A stretch of 64,000 nt of DNA from JBDSZL01 sp039925145 (GTDB lineage: Bacteria; Acidobacteriota; Vicinamibacteria; Vicinamibacterales; SCN-69-37), in NCBI GenBank assembly GCA_039925145.1, contig JBDSZL010000030.1, positions 27,221 to 91,220 on the forward strand, in the 5' to 3' direction. The position numbers were made by a program, and so were the translations under genes. Shown here piece after piece: positions 18,307-28,865 of this stretch; position 1 is the stretch's first letter, and the number at the start of each line of letters is the position of its first letter. The notes under the pieces were generated by a model. The model was not told the origin of the DNA and did no database searches. It saw nothing but the letters and a program-made list of their open reading frames with translations.

Positions 18307-19691
18307 ATGACCTCTCTTGCCAGGCGGCTTCGCCGGGCGATCCGGCAGCGTCACTTACTCGACCCGTCCGATCGCGTCGCCGTCGCTGTCTCGGGTGGCG
18401 CCGATTCGATGGCGCTCGTCCGGCTGTTGATGGAGGCGGCTCCAATCTCGGCATGGTCGGTCGCGGGCATTATTCACGTGCATCACGGGATCCGTGGAGA
18501 CGAGGCCGATGCGGATGAGCGATTTGTGCAGGTTTTCGCGGATCGGTTCGGTCTGCGGTGCGAGGTCTGTCACGTGGACGTACCCGCTGCCCGGCGCCTG
18601 ACGCGTCAGTCTCTCGAAGCGACGGCTCGGCGCCTGCGCTACGAGGCCTTTGCAGCGGCTGCTGGACGATTGGGAGCCACTCGGGTCGCGACGGGTCATA
18701 CGGCCGACGACCAGGCCGAGACTGTTCTTCTCCGGCTCTTGCGCGGCGGGAGCATGCGAGGTCTGAGCGGCGTGCGTGCCACGCGGGGGATTTACGTCCG
18801 GCCGCTGCTCGGCTTCAGGCGCAGAGACTTGCGGGCTGCCCTGACCGCCTGGGGCCAGACCTACCGGGAGGATTGCACCAACACCGACCTCGAGGTGCCG
18901 CGTAATCGGCTGCGACACCACCTGATGCCGGTGCTGGAGGGGGACTGGCCCGGCGGAGTTGCGGCGCTGGCGCGCTTCGCCGACATCGCTCGAGACGATG
19001 AGCGTGACTTGTCAGAGACGGCGGTCGTGATCGGACGTCGCGCTATCGTTTCCGAGGCGACCGGTGTCCAATTGATCGTGGAGCCCCTGGCGGCCGCCAG
19101 TCCGGCCGTCGCCAGACGAGTGATTCGAGACGCGATCGAACAGGCCGGTGGTGTTTCGTCGCTGGCCTCAATCGAGGCTGTGCGGCAATTGGCGAGTGGG
19201 TCGGCCGGGAGTGAGGCTCGTGTCCGTGGTCTGGTCGCGCGTCGAACCCGCGCAGGCATTCATCTGGGACCGCCTGCCCCGGTCGTGCACTCGGGTGCCT
19301 TCGAGTACGAGCTTCGGGTGCCGGGGAGCCTCGAGATCGGTGAAACCGGCGCCAGTATGCACTCGTCCTTATTAAAGGGAGCCGACATCCCGATAAGTCG
19401 TCTTGGACCGGACCGTGCTGCCATTCAGGAAGGCGGCGTGGTCGTTCCGCTGAGCGTGCGGAGCCGCCGCCCCGGAGATCGTTTTCGTCCGTTGGGCGCG
19501 CCGGGTAGTCGCAAGCTGCAGGATGTGCTGGTCGATCGCCGAATCCCTCGGGATCTGAGGGATCGGCTGCCGGTCGTGACCGACGCTCGTGGCCGTATCG
19601 TGTGGGTCGCGGGGGTCGCGATCGCGCACGAATGCCGCGTCACGACCCCTGCGGCGGGCATGATAATCTTGGAATTGAAGAAGGGCAACCC

Positions 19692-19695
<4 letters not shown>
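18307..19695 (+). CDS. tilS: tRNA(Ile)-lysidine synthase
   Basis: TilS attaches lysine to C34 of the CAU-anticodon isoleucine tRNA so that it reads AUA. The 462-residue product has the N-type ATP pyrophosphatase P-loop SGGADS (29-34) and HHGIRGDEADADERF. It also has VATGHTADDQAETVLLRLLR and a C-terminal domain with SRRPGDRFRPLGAPGSRKLQ, all typical of full-length TilS. ATG 18307 is chosen because the frame upstream runs back into the tRNA. The stop overlaps the GTG start of ftsH (GTGA). The tilS-ftsH order is common in bacteria, and co-transcription is very likely. Confidence 0.95.
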
Positions 19696-21605
<1,910 letters not shown>

Positions 21606-21653
21606 GTTCAGCCCCGCGTGCGCGGCTGACCTCCGACGCGGCTCACGACTGAC

Positions 21654-21687
21654 GAAACCGGGTTTCACACGAAACCCGGTTTCTTTT
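21654..21687 (+). terminator. Rho-independent terminator after ftsH
   Basis: A perfect 13-bp inverted repeat, GAAACCGGGTTTC, loop ACAC, GAAACCCGGTTTC, is followed at once by TTTT. It sits 49 bases after the ftsH stop and 16 bases before the folP start, so it should end the tilS-ftsH transcript. The core ACCGGGT is shared with the palindromic repeats at the ends of folP and pdxJ. Confidence 0.92.
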
Positions 21688-21702
21688 GTACGCTCTGGTC
21701 CG

Positions 21703-22614
21703 GTGACTCTCTCGCCTCGCCCCCGCTTCTCCGTGCCGCTGCCCGACGGCACCACCCTCGAACTCGGCTCTCGCACCCTGGTGATGGCCATCGTGAACGT
21801 CACGCCCGACTCGTTCGCAGATGGAGGGCAGTGTCTCGATGCCGACAGCGCCATTGCGCACGCGTTGAAATGCGTGGCGGACGGTGCCGACATTCTGGAC
21901 ATTGGCGGCGAGTCCACTCGTCCTGGCGCGCCTGAGCTGGGCGAGGAGGAAGAGTGGCGGCGGATCGGACCGGTTCTGGAAGGCTTGCGCGGCCGCGTCG
22001 GCGTCCCGATCTCGGTCGATACCTATAAAGCGGCCATCGCCGAGCGTGCCATCGCGCTCGGCGCGACCGTCGTCAACGACATCAGCGGCCTGACCTACGA
22101 ACCCGCGTTGGCCGGTGTGGTTGCGCGCACGGGCGCCGCGATCGTGCTGATGCACAACCGTGGCAAATCGTCCGACATGTACGCGCGGGCCCTCTACGGC
22201 GACGTGGCCAGTGAGGTGCGGTCCGAGTTGGCCGCCTGCGACGCGGCGGCTCGTGCGGCCGGCATCCCGGCGGACCGCATCCTGCTGGATCCGGGACTCG
22301 GGTTCGCCAAGCGCGCCGAGCACACATGGGCCGCCCTCGTGGGTCTCCCCGGCCTCGCCGCGCTCGAGCGACCGATTCTGACCGGGCCGTCGCGCAAATC
22401 GTTCCTCAAACTCGCGGTTGGCGACCTCCCTCCAGCGGAGCGAATCTGGGGGACCGCCGCAGCCGTCACCGCCAGCATCCTCTTCGGCGCGCACATCGTC
22501 CGCGTCCACGATGTCGCGGAGATGGTCCAGGTGTCCCGCGCCGCCGATCAAGTGCTCGAGGCCGGCGAGAATCAGGAGACCGGGTCTTTTAAGAGACCCG
22601 GTCTCCTGCCTTAG
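21703..22614 (+). CDS. folP: dihydropteroate synthase
   Basis: FolP condenses 7,8-dihydropterin pyrophosphate with p-aminobenzoate in folate synthesis and is the sulfonamide target. The 303-residue protein has the family signatures MAIVNVTPDSFADGG and ADILDIGGESTRPGA. Further signatures are NDISGL, IVLMHNRG, LDPGLGFAKRAEHTWA and TGPSRKSFL. The start is GTG 21703. The last dozen codons run through a 36-base palindrome (22573-22608), so the extreme C-terminus (ETGSFKRPGLLP) is probably added by that repeat and is not part of the fold. The stop lies just after it. Confidence 0.95.
   Translation: MTLSPRPRFSVPLPDGTTLELGSRTLVMAIVNVTPDSFADGGQCLDADSAIAHALKCVADGADILDIGGESTRPGAPELGEEEEWRRIGPVLEGLRGRVGVPISVDTYKAAIAERAIALGATVVNDISGLTYEPALAGVVARTGAAIVLMHNRGKSSDMYARALYGDVASEVRSELAACDAAARAAGIPADRILLDPGLGFAKRAEHTWAALVGLPGLAALERPILTGPSRKSFLKLAVGDLPPAERIWGTAAAVTASILFGAHIVRVHDVAEMVQVSRAADQVLEAGENQETGSFKRPGLLP
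22573..22608. repeat. 36-base nested palindrome, copy 1
   Basis: The 15-base arm CAGGAGACCGGGTCT, loop TTTAAG and the inverse arm form a perfect hairpin. Each arm also contains the near-palindrome GAGACC-G-GGTCTC/T, so folding can be nested. The exact reverse complement of the whole 36-mer occurs at 26215-26250. No T-run follows, so it is not a canonical intrinsic terminator on the plus strand. It lies inside the last codons of folP. Confidence 0.93.
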
Positions 22615-22650
22615 CTCCGGCCTTGGCGCTTTGATACCCTGTCTTTGCCC

Positions 22651-23469
22651 ATGGGACTGCTGACGGCACTATTCAACCGGCCCCGGGTCTCTGCGTGGGA
22701 TGTCGTGGACATTCTCACCGTCTCGTATCTGATTTACGAGGCGTTGAAGCTGATTCGGGGTACCCGCGCCATGCAGATGGTGATCGGGTCAGTGCTCGTC
22801 ATTCTGCTGCTGTATGTCTCGCAGGCCTTTCCGCTGCGTACCGTTGCCTGGCTCATCCGCAATCTCCTCGCCTATGTGGTGTTCGCGGCGATTGTCCTGT
22901 TCCAGTCCGACATCCGGCGAGCGCTTTCGCACGTCGGCCGGGCGCCGTTTTTTCGGTATCTTGGGCGGTCGGCCAAAACCGCGGAGACAATCGAGGAGGT
23001 CGTGACTGCTGCGGGGATGCTGGCCAAGGCAAGAATTGGCGCGCTGATTGTGTTCGAGCGTGAAATCGGTCTGCGGAACTATGTCGAGAGCGGTATACCG
23101 GTCGACGGTGCGGTGAGCTACGACCTGCTGACCACTATTTTCCAGCCATCCGCGCCCCTGCACGATGGCGCCGTGATCGTGTCCGAGGATCGCATCAGCG
23201 CGGCTGCGTGCTTTCTGCCGTTGAGTGTCAGTCCGCAGATCGATCGTGACCTGGGCACGAGGCATCGGGCCGCGATTGGGCTCACCGAAGAGTCGGATGC
23301 TATCGCCGTGATCGTGTCCGAGGAGCGTGGCGAAATCTCGCTTGCGCGCCACGGCCGCATCTCGCGCGCTCTCTCGCCCGACGATCTCCGAAACCGGCTG
23401 CAATCCCTGATTCTGCTGCGACGCGGCCAGTCGGATGGCGCGCAGACCCCGGTCGAGCTGGACGCCTGA
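22651..23469 (+). CDS. cdaA: diadenylate cyclase CdaA (c-di-AMP synthase)
   Basis: CdaA makes the second messenger c-di-AMP from two ATP. The 272-residue protein has three N-terminal hydrophobic helices (about residues 18-95) and a DAC domain. The catalytic motifs are HDGA at 171-174 and GTRHR at 202-206, with the membrane-proximal FEREIGLRNYVESG block. ATG 22651 is taken as start; a TTG six bases upstream would add two residues. The next gene is ybbR (the CdaR-type partner), then glmM, the classic cdaA-cdaR-glmM operon. c-di-AMP usually controls potassium and cell-wall homeostasis. Confidence 0.96.
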   Translation: MGLLTALFNRPRVSAWDVVDILTVSYLIYEALKLIRGTRAMQMVIGSVLVILLLYVSQAFPLRTVAWLIRNLLAYVVFAAIVLFQSDIRRALSHVGRAPFFRYLGRSAKTAETIEEVVTAAGMLAKARIGALIVFEREIGLRNYVESGIPVDGAVSYDLLTTIFQPSAPLHDGAVIVSEDRISAAACFLPLSVSPQIDRDLGTRHRAAIGLTEESDAIAVIVSEERGEISLARHGRISRALSPDDLRNRLQSLILLRRGQSDGAQTPVELDA

Positions 23470-24125
23470 TGGCCTGGAAGCCCACGCGGAATATCGGACT
23501 CAAGCTGGCTGCCCTGGCGCTCGGAACGCTGCTCTGGCTCACCGTGACCGGTCACCAGATCGAGCGCCGGATTGTCGTGCCCGTCTCTTACAGCAATGTG
23601 CCGCAACCGCTTGGTATGACGGGGGATCAGATCGACACCGTCAGCGTGCACGTGCGGGGTGATGAAACCCAGATCAGCGAGCTCCGCGAGGGCGATCTTC
23701 GCGTCGTCGTCGATCTGTCCGACGCCCATGCCGGCCCGAACGTCATTTCGCTGCGCACCGACGAGGTCGTCGCCAGGCCCGGGGTCGAGGTGTTGCAGGT
23801 CGACCCTGGCACGGTGAACGTCACGCTCGAAAAGTCGGGTCAACTGTCGGTCCCCGTGCAGCCGGCCGTTGACGGCCAGCCTGCGACGGGGTACTTCGTG
23901 CGCGGAATCTCTGTCGTGCCGGGATCCGTGATGGTCGAAGGGCCCGAGAGTCAACTGAAGGAGCCGATCACCGTGACCACCGAACGCGTGATGCTCGAGG
24001 GACGCACGGCCAACGTTGTCCAGGACGTGGGGATCGGCGTCTCGAACGCGCAGTTGCGCGTGCGGCAGCCACGCACGGTGCGTGTGACGGTGCATATCGA
24101 ACGGGGAAGAGCGCAAGACCGATGA
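23469..24125 (+). CDS. ybbR: YbbR-domain protein (CdaR-type regulator of CdaA)
   Basis: This 218-residue protein is anchored by one N-terminal helix (NIGLKLAALALGTLLWLTVT), with the rest predicted to lie outside the membrane. It contains YbbR-type beta repeats, for example YSNVPQPLGMTGDQIDTVSV, then VHVRGDETQISEL, and later the QPATGYFVRGISVVPGSVMV region. In Firmicutes the homologue CdaR binds and tunes CdaA. The gene start overlaps the cdaA stop by one base (TGATG) and its end overlaps the glmM start by four (ATGA), so the three genes are translated as a unit. Confidence 0.92.
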   Translation: MAWKPTRNIGLKLAALALGTLLWLTVTGHQIERRIVVPVSYSNVPQPLGMTGDQIDTVSVHVRGDETQISELREGDLRVVVDLSDAHAGPNVISLRTDEVVARPGVEVLQVDPGTVNVTLEKSGQLSVPVQPAVDGQPATGYFVRGISVVPGSVMVEGPESQLKEPITVTTERVMLEGRTANVVQDVGIGVSNAQLRVRQPRTVRVTVHIERGRAQDR

Positions 24126-25462
24126 CGGAGCAGCGATTGTTTGGTACGGACGGCGTTCGGGGAGTCGCGGGCACGTGGCCGCTCGATCCCGCCACGGTGG
24201 CGAGACTGGGGGCCGCCCTCGTGCGCGCCATCCCCCTGGGGCGCCCGCCCCGTATTGTCGTGGGGCGTGACACCCGGGAGTCCGGCCTCTGGATCGAGCG
24301 CGAGCTCGCGCGCGGCGCGGAGAGCGAGGGAGCCCGCGTCACCAGCGCGGGAATTGTGCCCACGCCAGCGATCGCGTATCTGGCCGGAGCGTTCGACTTC
24401 GACTTGGGTGTGGTGCTCTCGGCGTCGCACAACCCGTATGGAGACAACGGGATCAAGATCTTCTCCGGCCGTGGGGAGAAGTTCGCCGAAACGCAGGAAC
24501 GTGCCGTGGAGTTGGCCGTCGGCGACGCGTCGTGGCAGGTCGCGGATTCTGCTGCGCCCGTCCTCGATGAGACGACGCGGACGGGGGCTTACCTCGATAA
24601 GGTCCAGCAATTGCTGCCGCATGCCGGGCGGCTCGCCGGTGCGCGCGTGGCGGTCGACATGGCCAATGGCGCGACGACGACGACCGCTGAGACGCTGCTG
24701 CGACGTGTCGGTTTAGAGGTCATCGCCACCGGCAACGTGCCGGATGGCCGGAACATCAACTTGGATTGCGGGTCGACGCATCCGGCGGGGCTGGCGCGCC
24801 TCGTGGTCGAACAGAAATGCCGGCTGGGTATCGCGTTCGATGGCGATGGCGATCGCTGCATCCTGGTCGATGCGGCCGGAAACGTCGTGGACGGCGATGC
24901 GATGCTGCTCCTGCTTGCCCTGGCCTACCAGCGCAAGCAGACGTTGACGGCAAACACCGTTGTGGCGACCGTGATGAGCAACATCGGGCTCGAACTGGCG
25001 CTCGCCAAGCACGGCATCACACTGCTCCGCGCGCCTGTCGGCGACAAGTACGTGATGGAAGAAATGCTGCGTGGTGGATTCGTCCTCGGGGGCGAGCAAT
25101 CCGGACACGTGATCATGACCGAACACCTGCCGACCGGCGACGGGCTTGCGACGGCCCTGGCCGTGCTGCGCGTCATGGAGGAAACCGGACAGGAGCTTAG
25201 CGCGCTGGCGGCCGAGCTGGTCACCTATCCGCAGACGCTGTTGAACGTCCGCGTGCGGGAGCGCGTGCCGGTGAGCTCCATCCCATCCGTGCGGACCGCG
25301 ATCGAAGACGTCGAGTCGGCCCTCGACGGCCAGGGCCGAGTGCTCGTGAGGTACTCGGGCACCGAACCCTTACTCCGAATCATGATCGAGGGGCAGGACC
25401 TCGGGCAGATTCAAGGCTGGGCCGAGCACATTGCCGGCGCGGTGCGGAGCACCCTCGCGTAG
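24122..25462 (+). CDS. glmM: phosphoglucosamine mutase
   Basis: GlmM converts glucosamine-6-phosphate to glucosamine-1-phosphate for UDP-GlcNAc, feeding peptidoglycan. The 446-residue protein has the FGTDGVRGVAG opening, the phosphoserine loop SASHNPYGDNG with Ser102, the magnesium loop DGDGDR (240-245), GEQSGHVI and the C-terminal phosphate-binding RYSGTEPLLRIMIEG. All four domains are complete. In other bacteria GlmM forms a complex with CdaA and lowers c-di-AMP synthesis, and the tight coupling here fits that. Confidence 0.97.
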   Translation: MTEQRLFGTDGVRGVAGTWPLDPATVARLGAALVRAIPLGRPPRIVVGRDTRESGLWIERELARGAESEGARVTSAGIVPTPAIAYLAGAFDFDLGVVLSASHNPYGDNGIKIFSGRGEKFAETQERAVELAVGDASWQVADSAAPVLDETTRTGAYLDKVQQLLPHAGRLAGARVAVDMANGATTTTAETLLRRVGLEVIATGNVPDGRNINLDCGSTHPAGLARLVVEQKCRLGIAFDGDGDRCILVDAAGNVVDGDAMLLLLALAYQRKQTLTANTVVATVMSNIGLELALAKHGITLLRAPVGDKYVMEEMLRGGFVLGGEQSGHVIMTEHLPTGDGLATALAVLRVMEETGQELSALAAELVTYPQTLLNVRVRERVPVSSIPSVRTAIEDVESALDGQGRVLVRYSGTEPLLRIMIEGQDLGQIQGWAEHIAGAVRSTLA

Positions 25463-25466
25463 CTGC

Positions 25467-26234
25467 ATGATCCAGCTCTCGGTCAACGTCAACAAGATCG
25501 CGACGCTCCGCAACTCGCGCGGCGGCGATCAGCCGAGCGTGCTCCAGGCCGTCGAGGTGTGCCTCCAGGCCGGTGCCCCCGGCATCACCGTTCACCCCAG
25601 GGCCGACGAGCGCCACATCCGGTTGACCGACGTCACCGCCGTCGCCGAGATGCTGCAGGCGCGGCGGGCCGCCGGGATGCAATCGGCAGAGTTGAACATC
25701 GAGGGCGACCCCCGTCCCGATCTGATGGACCTGGTCGCAGCGATCCGGCCCGACCAGTGCACGCTGGTTCCCGTGATGCCCGGAGAAATCACCAGTCAGG
25801 CCGGTTGGCCCGTGAGCGAACCGAGCCAGGCCCTGCGGCAGGCCGTCGCCCGGCTTCGTGGCGCCGGTGTGCGCGTGAGTCTGTTCGTGGAGCCCGAGCC
25901 CGCGGCCGTTCGCTGGGCGGCAAATCTTGGCGCCGACCGGGTCGAGCTCTACACAGAGCCCTTCGCGAGAGCTTTTGCGGCAGGGGTCCCCGCCGGACAG
26001 GCGATTTTCGCCCGCTATGTCGAGTCTGCGACGCTTGCCCATGCGCTGGGCCTGGCCGTCAACGCCGGGCACGACCTCGATCTCGACAATCTGCGCCTCT
26101 TCAGGACCTTGCCGCACCTGGCCGAGGTCTCAATCGGTCATGCCTTGATCGCGCAGGCGCTGTGGGTCGGGCTCGGCCGCGCCGTCCGCGACTATCTCGC
26201 CGTCCTCGGAGACCCAGGAGACCGGGTCTCTTAA
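25467..26234 (+). CDS. pdxJ: pyridoxine 5'-phosphate synthase
   Basis: PdxJ forms pyridoxine 5'-phosphate from 3-amino-2-oxopropyl phosphate and deoxyxylulose 5-phosphate. The 255-residue protein begins at ATG 25467 with LSVNVNKIATLRNSRGG, followed by AGAPGITVHPRADERHIR, AELNIEGDP, CTLVPVMPGEITSQAGW, RVSLFVEPEP, VELYTEP and VNAGHDLDLDNL, all conserved PdxJ motifs. It follows glmM by four bases. The final residues (PGDRVS) and the TAA stop come from the second 36-base palindrome, the same situation as in folP. Confidence 0.96.
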   Translation: MIQLSVNVNKIATLRNSRGGDQPSVLQAVEVCLQAGAPGITVHPRADERHIRLTDVTAVAEMLQARRAAGMQSAELNIEGDPRPDLMDLVAAIRPDQCTLVPVMPGEITSQAGWPVSEPSQALRQAVARLRGAGVRVSLFVEPEPAAVRWAANLGADRVELYTEPFARAFAAGVPAGQAIFARYVESATLAHALGLAVNAGHDLDLDNLRLFRTLPHLAEVSIGHALIAQALWVGLGRAVRDYLAVLGDPGDRVS

Positions 26235-26250
26235 AAGACCCGGTCTCCTG
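26215..26250. repeat. 36-base nested palindrome, copy 2 (reverse complement of copy 1)
   Basis: The arms are CAGGAGACCGGGTCT and its complement, with loop CTTAAA. The sequence equals the reverse complement of 22573-22608 at every base. One more C-G pair extends the stem by one here (26214/26251). The pdxJ stop codon TAA lies in the loop. No T-run follows. The identity over 36 bases, 3.6 kb apart, points to a dispersed hairpin element. Confidence 0.93.
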
Positions 26251-26289
26251 GCGCACTTCCGTGGCACGTTATGATGACCAAAGCACTTC

Positions 26290-26913
26290 ATGAAGCGTGA
26301 CTCCCTGGCGTTCGCTATCTCCGGCACGTTGTTTGGGTTGATCGTGGGTTGGATCATCGGCAGCCAGCAGGCCGCGCCTCCGCCAGGCGCCGCGCCTGCG
26401 CCGGTGGCCGCCGCCGCGCCTGCCTCGAATGCGCCCTCAGCTCCAGAACAGCCGGCGGCCTTTGACGCGGCGCGCGCTACGACCCTCGAACGGCAGGCGG
26501 CTGCCGAGCCGGCCAACGTGCAGGCCCGCATCGAGCTCGGCGACGTCTACTTCGACGGCCAGCGCTACGCACAGGCCATCCCCTGGTACGAGGCGGCGCT
26601 GAAGCTGGAACCCCGCAACGTCAACGCCAGCACCGATCTGGCCATCGCCTACTACTACTCCAACCAGGTCGATCGCGCGCTCGAGCAGTTCGACAAGTCG
26701 CTGGCGATTGATCCGAAGCACCTCAAAACCCTCCTCAACCAGGGCATCGTCAAGGCCTGGGGCAAATCCGATCTGACGGGGGCCGCCGAAGCCTGGCAGA
26801 AGCTCGTGGCCATCGCCCCAGACAGCGAAGAAGGACGGCGGGCCAAGCTCGGCCTCGACGGGATCAACGCCGCACACCAGAACGGCGGCGGATCGGCGGC
26901 GGGTGGACAGTAG
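26290..26913 (+). CDS. membrane-anchored TPR protein
   Basis: This 207-residue protein has one N-terminal signal-anchor (FAISGTLFGLIVGWIIG), a low-complexity Ala/Pro linker (about 28-60) and then three tetratricopeptide repeats (about 75-185). Examples are VQARIELGDVYFDGQRYAQA, VNASTDLAIAYYYSNQVDRA and HLKTLLNQGIVKAWGKSDLT. A Gly/Ser/Ala tail ends the chain. It is likely a periplasmic-facing or cytosolic scaffold; orientation cannot be decided. TATGAT at 26270-26275 may be its -10 box. It is followed after two bases by the short zinc-finger-like gene. Confidence 0.85.
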   Translation: MKRDSLAFAISGTLFGLIVGWIIGSQQAAPPPGAAPAPVAAAAPASNAPSAPEQPAAFDAARATTLERQAAAEPANVQARIELGDVYFDGQRYAQAIPWYEAALKLEPRNVNASTDLAIAYYYSNQVDRALEQFDKSLAIDPKHLKTLLNQGIVKAWGKSDLTGAAEAWQKLVAIAPDSEEGRRAKLGLDGINAAHQNGGGSAAGGQ

Positions 26914-26915
26914 CC

Positions 26916-27194
26916 ATGATCGTCATGGGTCTGTGGATTCTCCGCATTCTGGTCATCATGATGGTGCTGCGCATGATCATCCGCAGCGTGACCGGTCGAC
27001 GACGGCCCGCGCCCGCGGCAAGGCGTCCAGCTCCACGGGCGGAGCGACCGGGTGGGACACTCGTGCGCGATCCGCAGTGCGGCACGTACATCCCCGAAGC
27101 CAAAGCCCTCACTCTCGGCAAGGGCCCAGCAGCGCTGCACTTCTGTTCCGCCGCGTGCCGCGACAAGTGGGCGGCGATAAGGCACCAGTCGTGA
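26916..27194 (+). CDS. small membrane protein with Cys-containing TRASH/YHS-like tail
   Basis: The 92-residue product has an N-terminal hydrophobic helix (MGLWILRILVIMMVLRMIIR), a basic Arg/Pro/Ala linker, and a C-terminal block with LVRDPQCGTYIPEAKAL and HFCSAACRDKW. The Cys residues could bind a metal ion. It resembles the PP0621/YHS-like small membrane proteins, whose role is unknown. Its place between the TPR gene and the aldolase gene suggests co-transcription, but it has no evident link with the microcompartment. Confidence 0.7.
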   Translation: MIVMGLWILRILVIMMVLRMIIRSVTGRRRPAPAARRPAPRAERPGGTLVRDPQCGTYIPEAKALTLGKGPAALHFCSAACRDKWAAIRHQS

Positions 27195-27219
27195 CCACAG
27201 CCGTCGAGCGCCCACGCGC

Positions 27220-28155
27220 ATGAGCAGCGAGGGGACCACGCCTGACGTCGCTCGTCTGCGCGACGAAATCGTCGAAATCGGACGACGGCTCTGGGTGCGA
27301 GGGTTCGTGGCGTCCAACGACGGCAACATCAGCGTGCGTCTGGGCCCGGACCGGCTGCTGATGACGCCAGCCAGCGTGTCGAAGGGCTTCATGTCTCCTG
27401 ACATGATGGTCATCACCGATCTCGAAGGCACCCTTGTTTCTGGCGCGCCCGGGCGCAAGCCCTCATCCGAAATTCTCATGCACCTGGTGGCCTACCGCGA
27501 GCGGCCCGACGTGGGCGCGGTCGTCCATGCACATCCACCGCTGTCGACCGGATTTGCCGTCGCCGGCATTCCGCTCGATAGGGCTGTGCTCGCGGAGGTC
27601 GTCACCACGCTCGGCAGCATCCCGATTGCGGACTACGGCACGCCATCGACGCGCGAGCTGGCAGACGCTGTCACGCCATACGTCAGATCGCACGACGGTC
27701 TGCTGTTGGCCAACCACGGTGCGCTCGCTCTCGGCCGCGATCTGTTCGGCGCCTATTACAAGATGGAGACGATCGAGCACTTCGCGCAGATCAGCCTGGT
27801 GGCGCGGCAGCTCGGGCGCGAGAATCTGTTGTCGCGCGAAGAAGTCGCGCGGTTGCAGGATCTGCGTGGCCGCTACGGCATTGCGGCTCCCGCGCCCATC
27901 TGTCCCGACCCTGCGCCGGCCTCCGGCGAGGCCGCCTGTCAGGTGCTCGTCGCGCCATCGGCTCCCGGCGAACGGCTCGTGCCCGATACCTCGGTGCGTC
28001 AGCCTCCCGGCAACGAGCTGGGGCGATCCGCCGGATCGAAACAGGCGGGGATAGGTGACGGCGATGAGATTCGGCTAACATACGCCCAACTGAACGCGCT
28101 CATCGACGAGGCCGTGAAGCAGGTCAGCGAGAGCCTCGCCGCCCGTAAGCCGTAA
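27220..28155 (+). CDS. class II aldolase with C-terminal encapsulation-like tail
   Basis: The first 225 residues form a class II aldolase/adducin domain of the fuculose/rhamnulose-1-phosphate aldolase kind. Metal ligands are His103 and His105 (VVHAHPP) and His166 (LLANHGAL), with Glu84 as the likely catalytic acid. Substrate loops NDGNISVR and TPASVSKGF are present. This type cleaves a sugar phosphate to dihydroxyacetone phosphate and an aldehyde such as lactaldehyde. A disordered Pro/Gly-rich linker (about 230-280) then leads to a short amphipathic helix (LTYAQLNALIDEAVKQVSES). That is the shape of peptides that load enzymes into BMC shells. The next genes are BMC shell genes. The last codons and stop lie in a heptad repeat. 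Confidence 0.9.
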   Translation: MSSEGTTPDVARLRDEIVEIGRRLWVRGFVASNDGNISVRLGPDRLLMTPASVSKGFMSPDMMVITDLEGTLVSGAPGRKPSSEILMHLVAYRERPDVGAVVHAHPPLSTGFAVAGIPLDRAVLAEVVTTLGSIPIADYGTPSTRELADAVTPYVRSHDGLLLANHGALALGRDLFGAYYKMETIEHFAQISLVARQLGRENLLSREEVARLQDLRGRYGIAAPAPICPDPAPASGEAACQVLVAPSAPGERLVPDTSVRQPPGNELGRSAGSKQAGIGDGDEIRLTYAQLNALIDEAVKQVSESLAARKP

Positions 28156-28182
28156 GTCGTGAGCCGCAGCCGTAGTCGCAGC
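28143..28182 (+). repeat. CGTAAGC-type heptad/hexad repeat, locus 1
   Basis: CGTAAGC, CGTAAGT and CGTGAGC are followed by hexads CGCAGC, CGTAGT and CGCAGC. The repeat begins in the last codons of the aldolase gene, supplies its TAA stop, and ends about 25 bases before the BMC-H start. Related repeats occur at 37712, 38845 and 50116. Confidence 0.8.
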
Positions 28183-28206
28183 GCGCTGCCGCCGTGGAGG
28201 TCGTGA

Positions 28207-28494
<288 letters not shown>

Positions 28495-28593
28495 CATCAT
28501 CGGGCGCGATCCGTCGCGGACCTGGTGCGGCCGGGCACATCACGCCCGCGCTCGCCAGCCCGTCTGGACACCCAGCGGTCCGCCCATCTGCTC

Positions 28594-28863
28594 ATGCTGC
28601 TCGCAAAGATCGTCGGCACGGTCGTCGCCACCCGCAAAGACGAGCGACTGGTCAGCTCGAAGCTGCTGGTTGTGCGACCCATGGATCCATCGGGAAAGCC
28701 CGAAGGTCACTACCTGGTGGCCGTCGACACGGTCAACGCCGGCGTCGGCGAGACCGTGCTGATTGTCAGCGGCAGCTCCGCACGCATGGCGTCTGGACTG
28801 AAAGATTGCCCGATCGACGCCGCAATCGTGGGCGTCGTGGATCAAATCGAAGTCAAAGACTAG
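28594..28863 (+). CDS. BMC-P shell vertex protein 1 (EutN/CcmL)
   Basis: The 89-residue product matches EutN/CcmL: LLAKIVGTVVATRKDERLVS, KLLVVRPMDPSGKP, VAVDTVNAGVGETVLIVSG and CPIDAAIVGVVDQIEV. These proteins form pentamers that cap the vertices of the shell. I take ATG 28594 because it directly precedes the conserved opening; no ribosome site is evident. About 100 bases separate it from the BMC-H gene, with no other ORF of note. It is the first of three consecutive, clearly diverged BMC-P genes. Confidence 0.94.
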   Translation: MLLAKIVGTVVATRKDERLVSSKLLVVRPMDPSGKPEGHYLVAVDTVNAGVGETVLIVSGSSARMASGLKDCPIDAAIVGVVDQIEVKD

Positions 28864-28865
28864 CC

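Noticed and set aside
22573..22614. Intrinsic terminator at the end of folP
   Set aside because: The hairpin is strong but lacks the T-run, and its exact copy elsewhere points to a repeat element; some effect on transcription remains possible.
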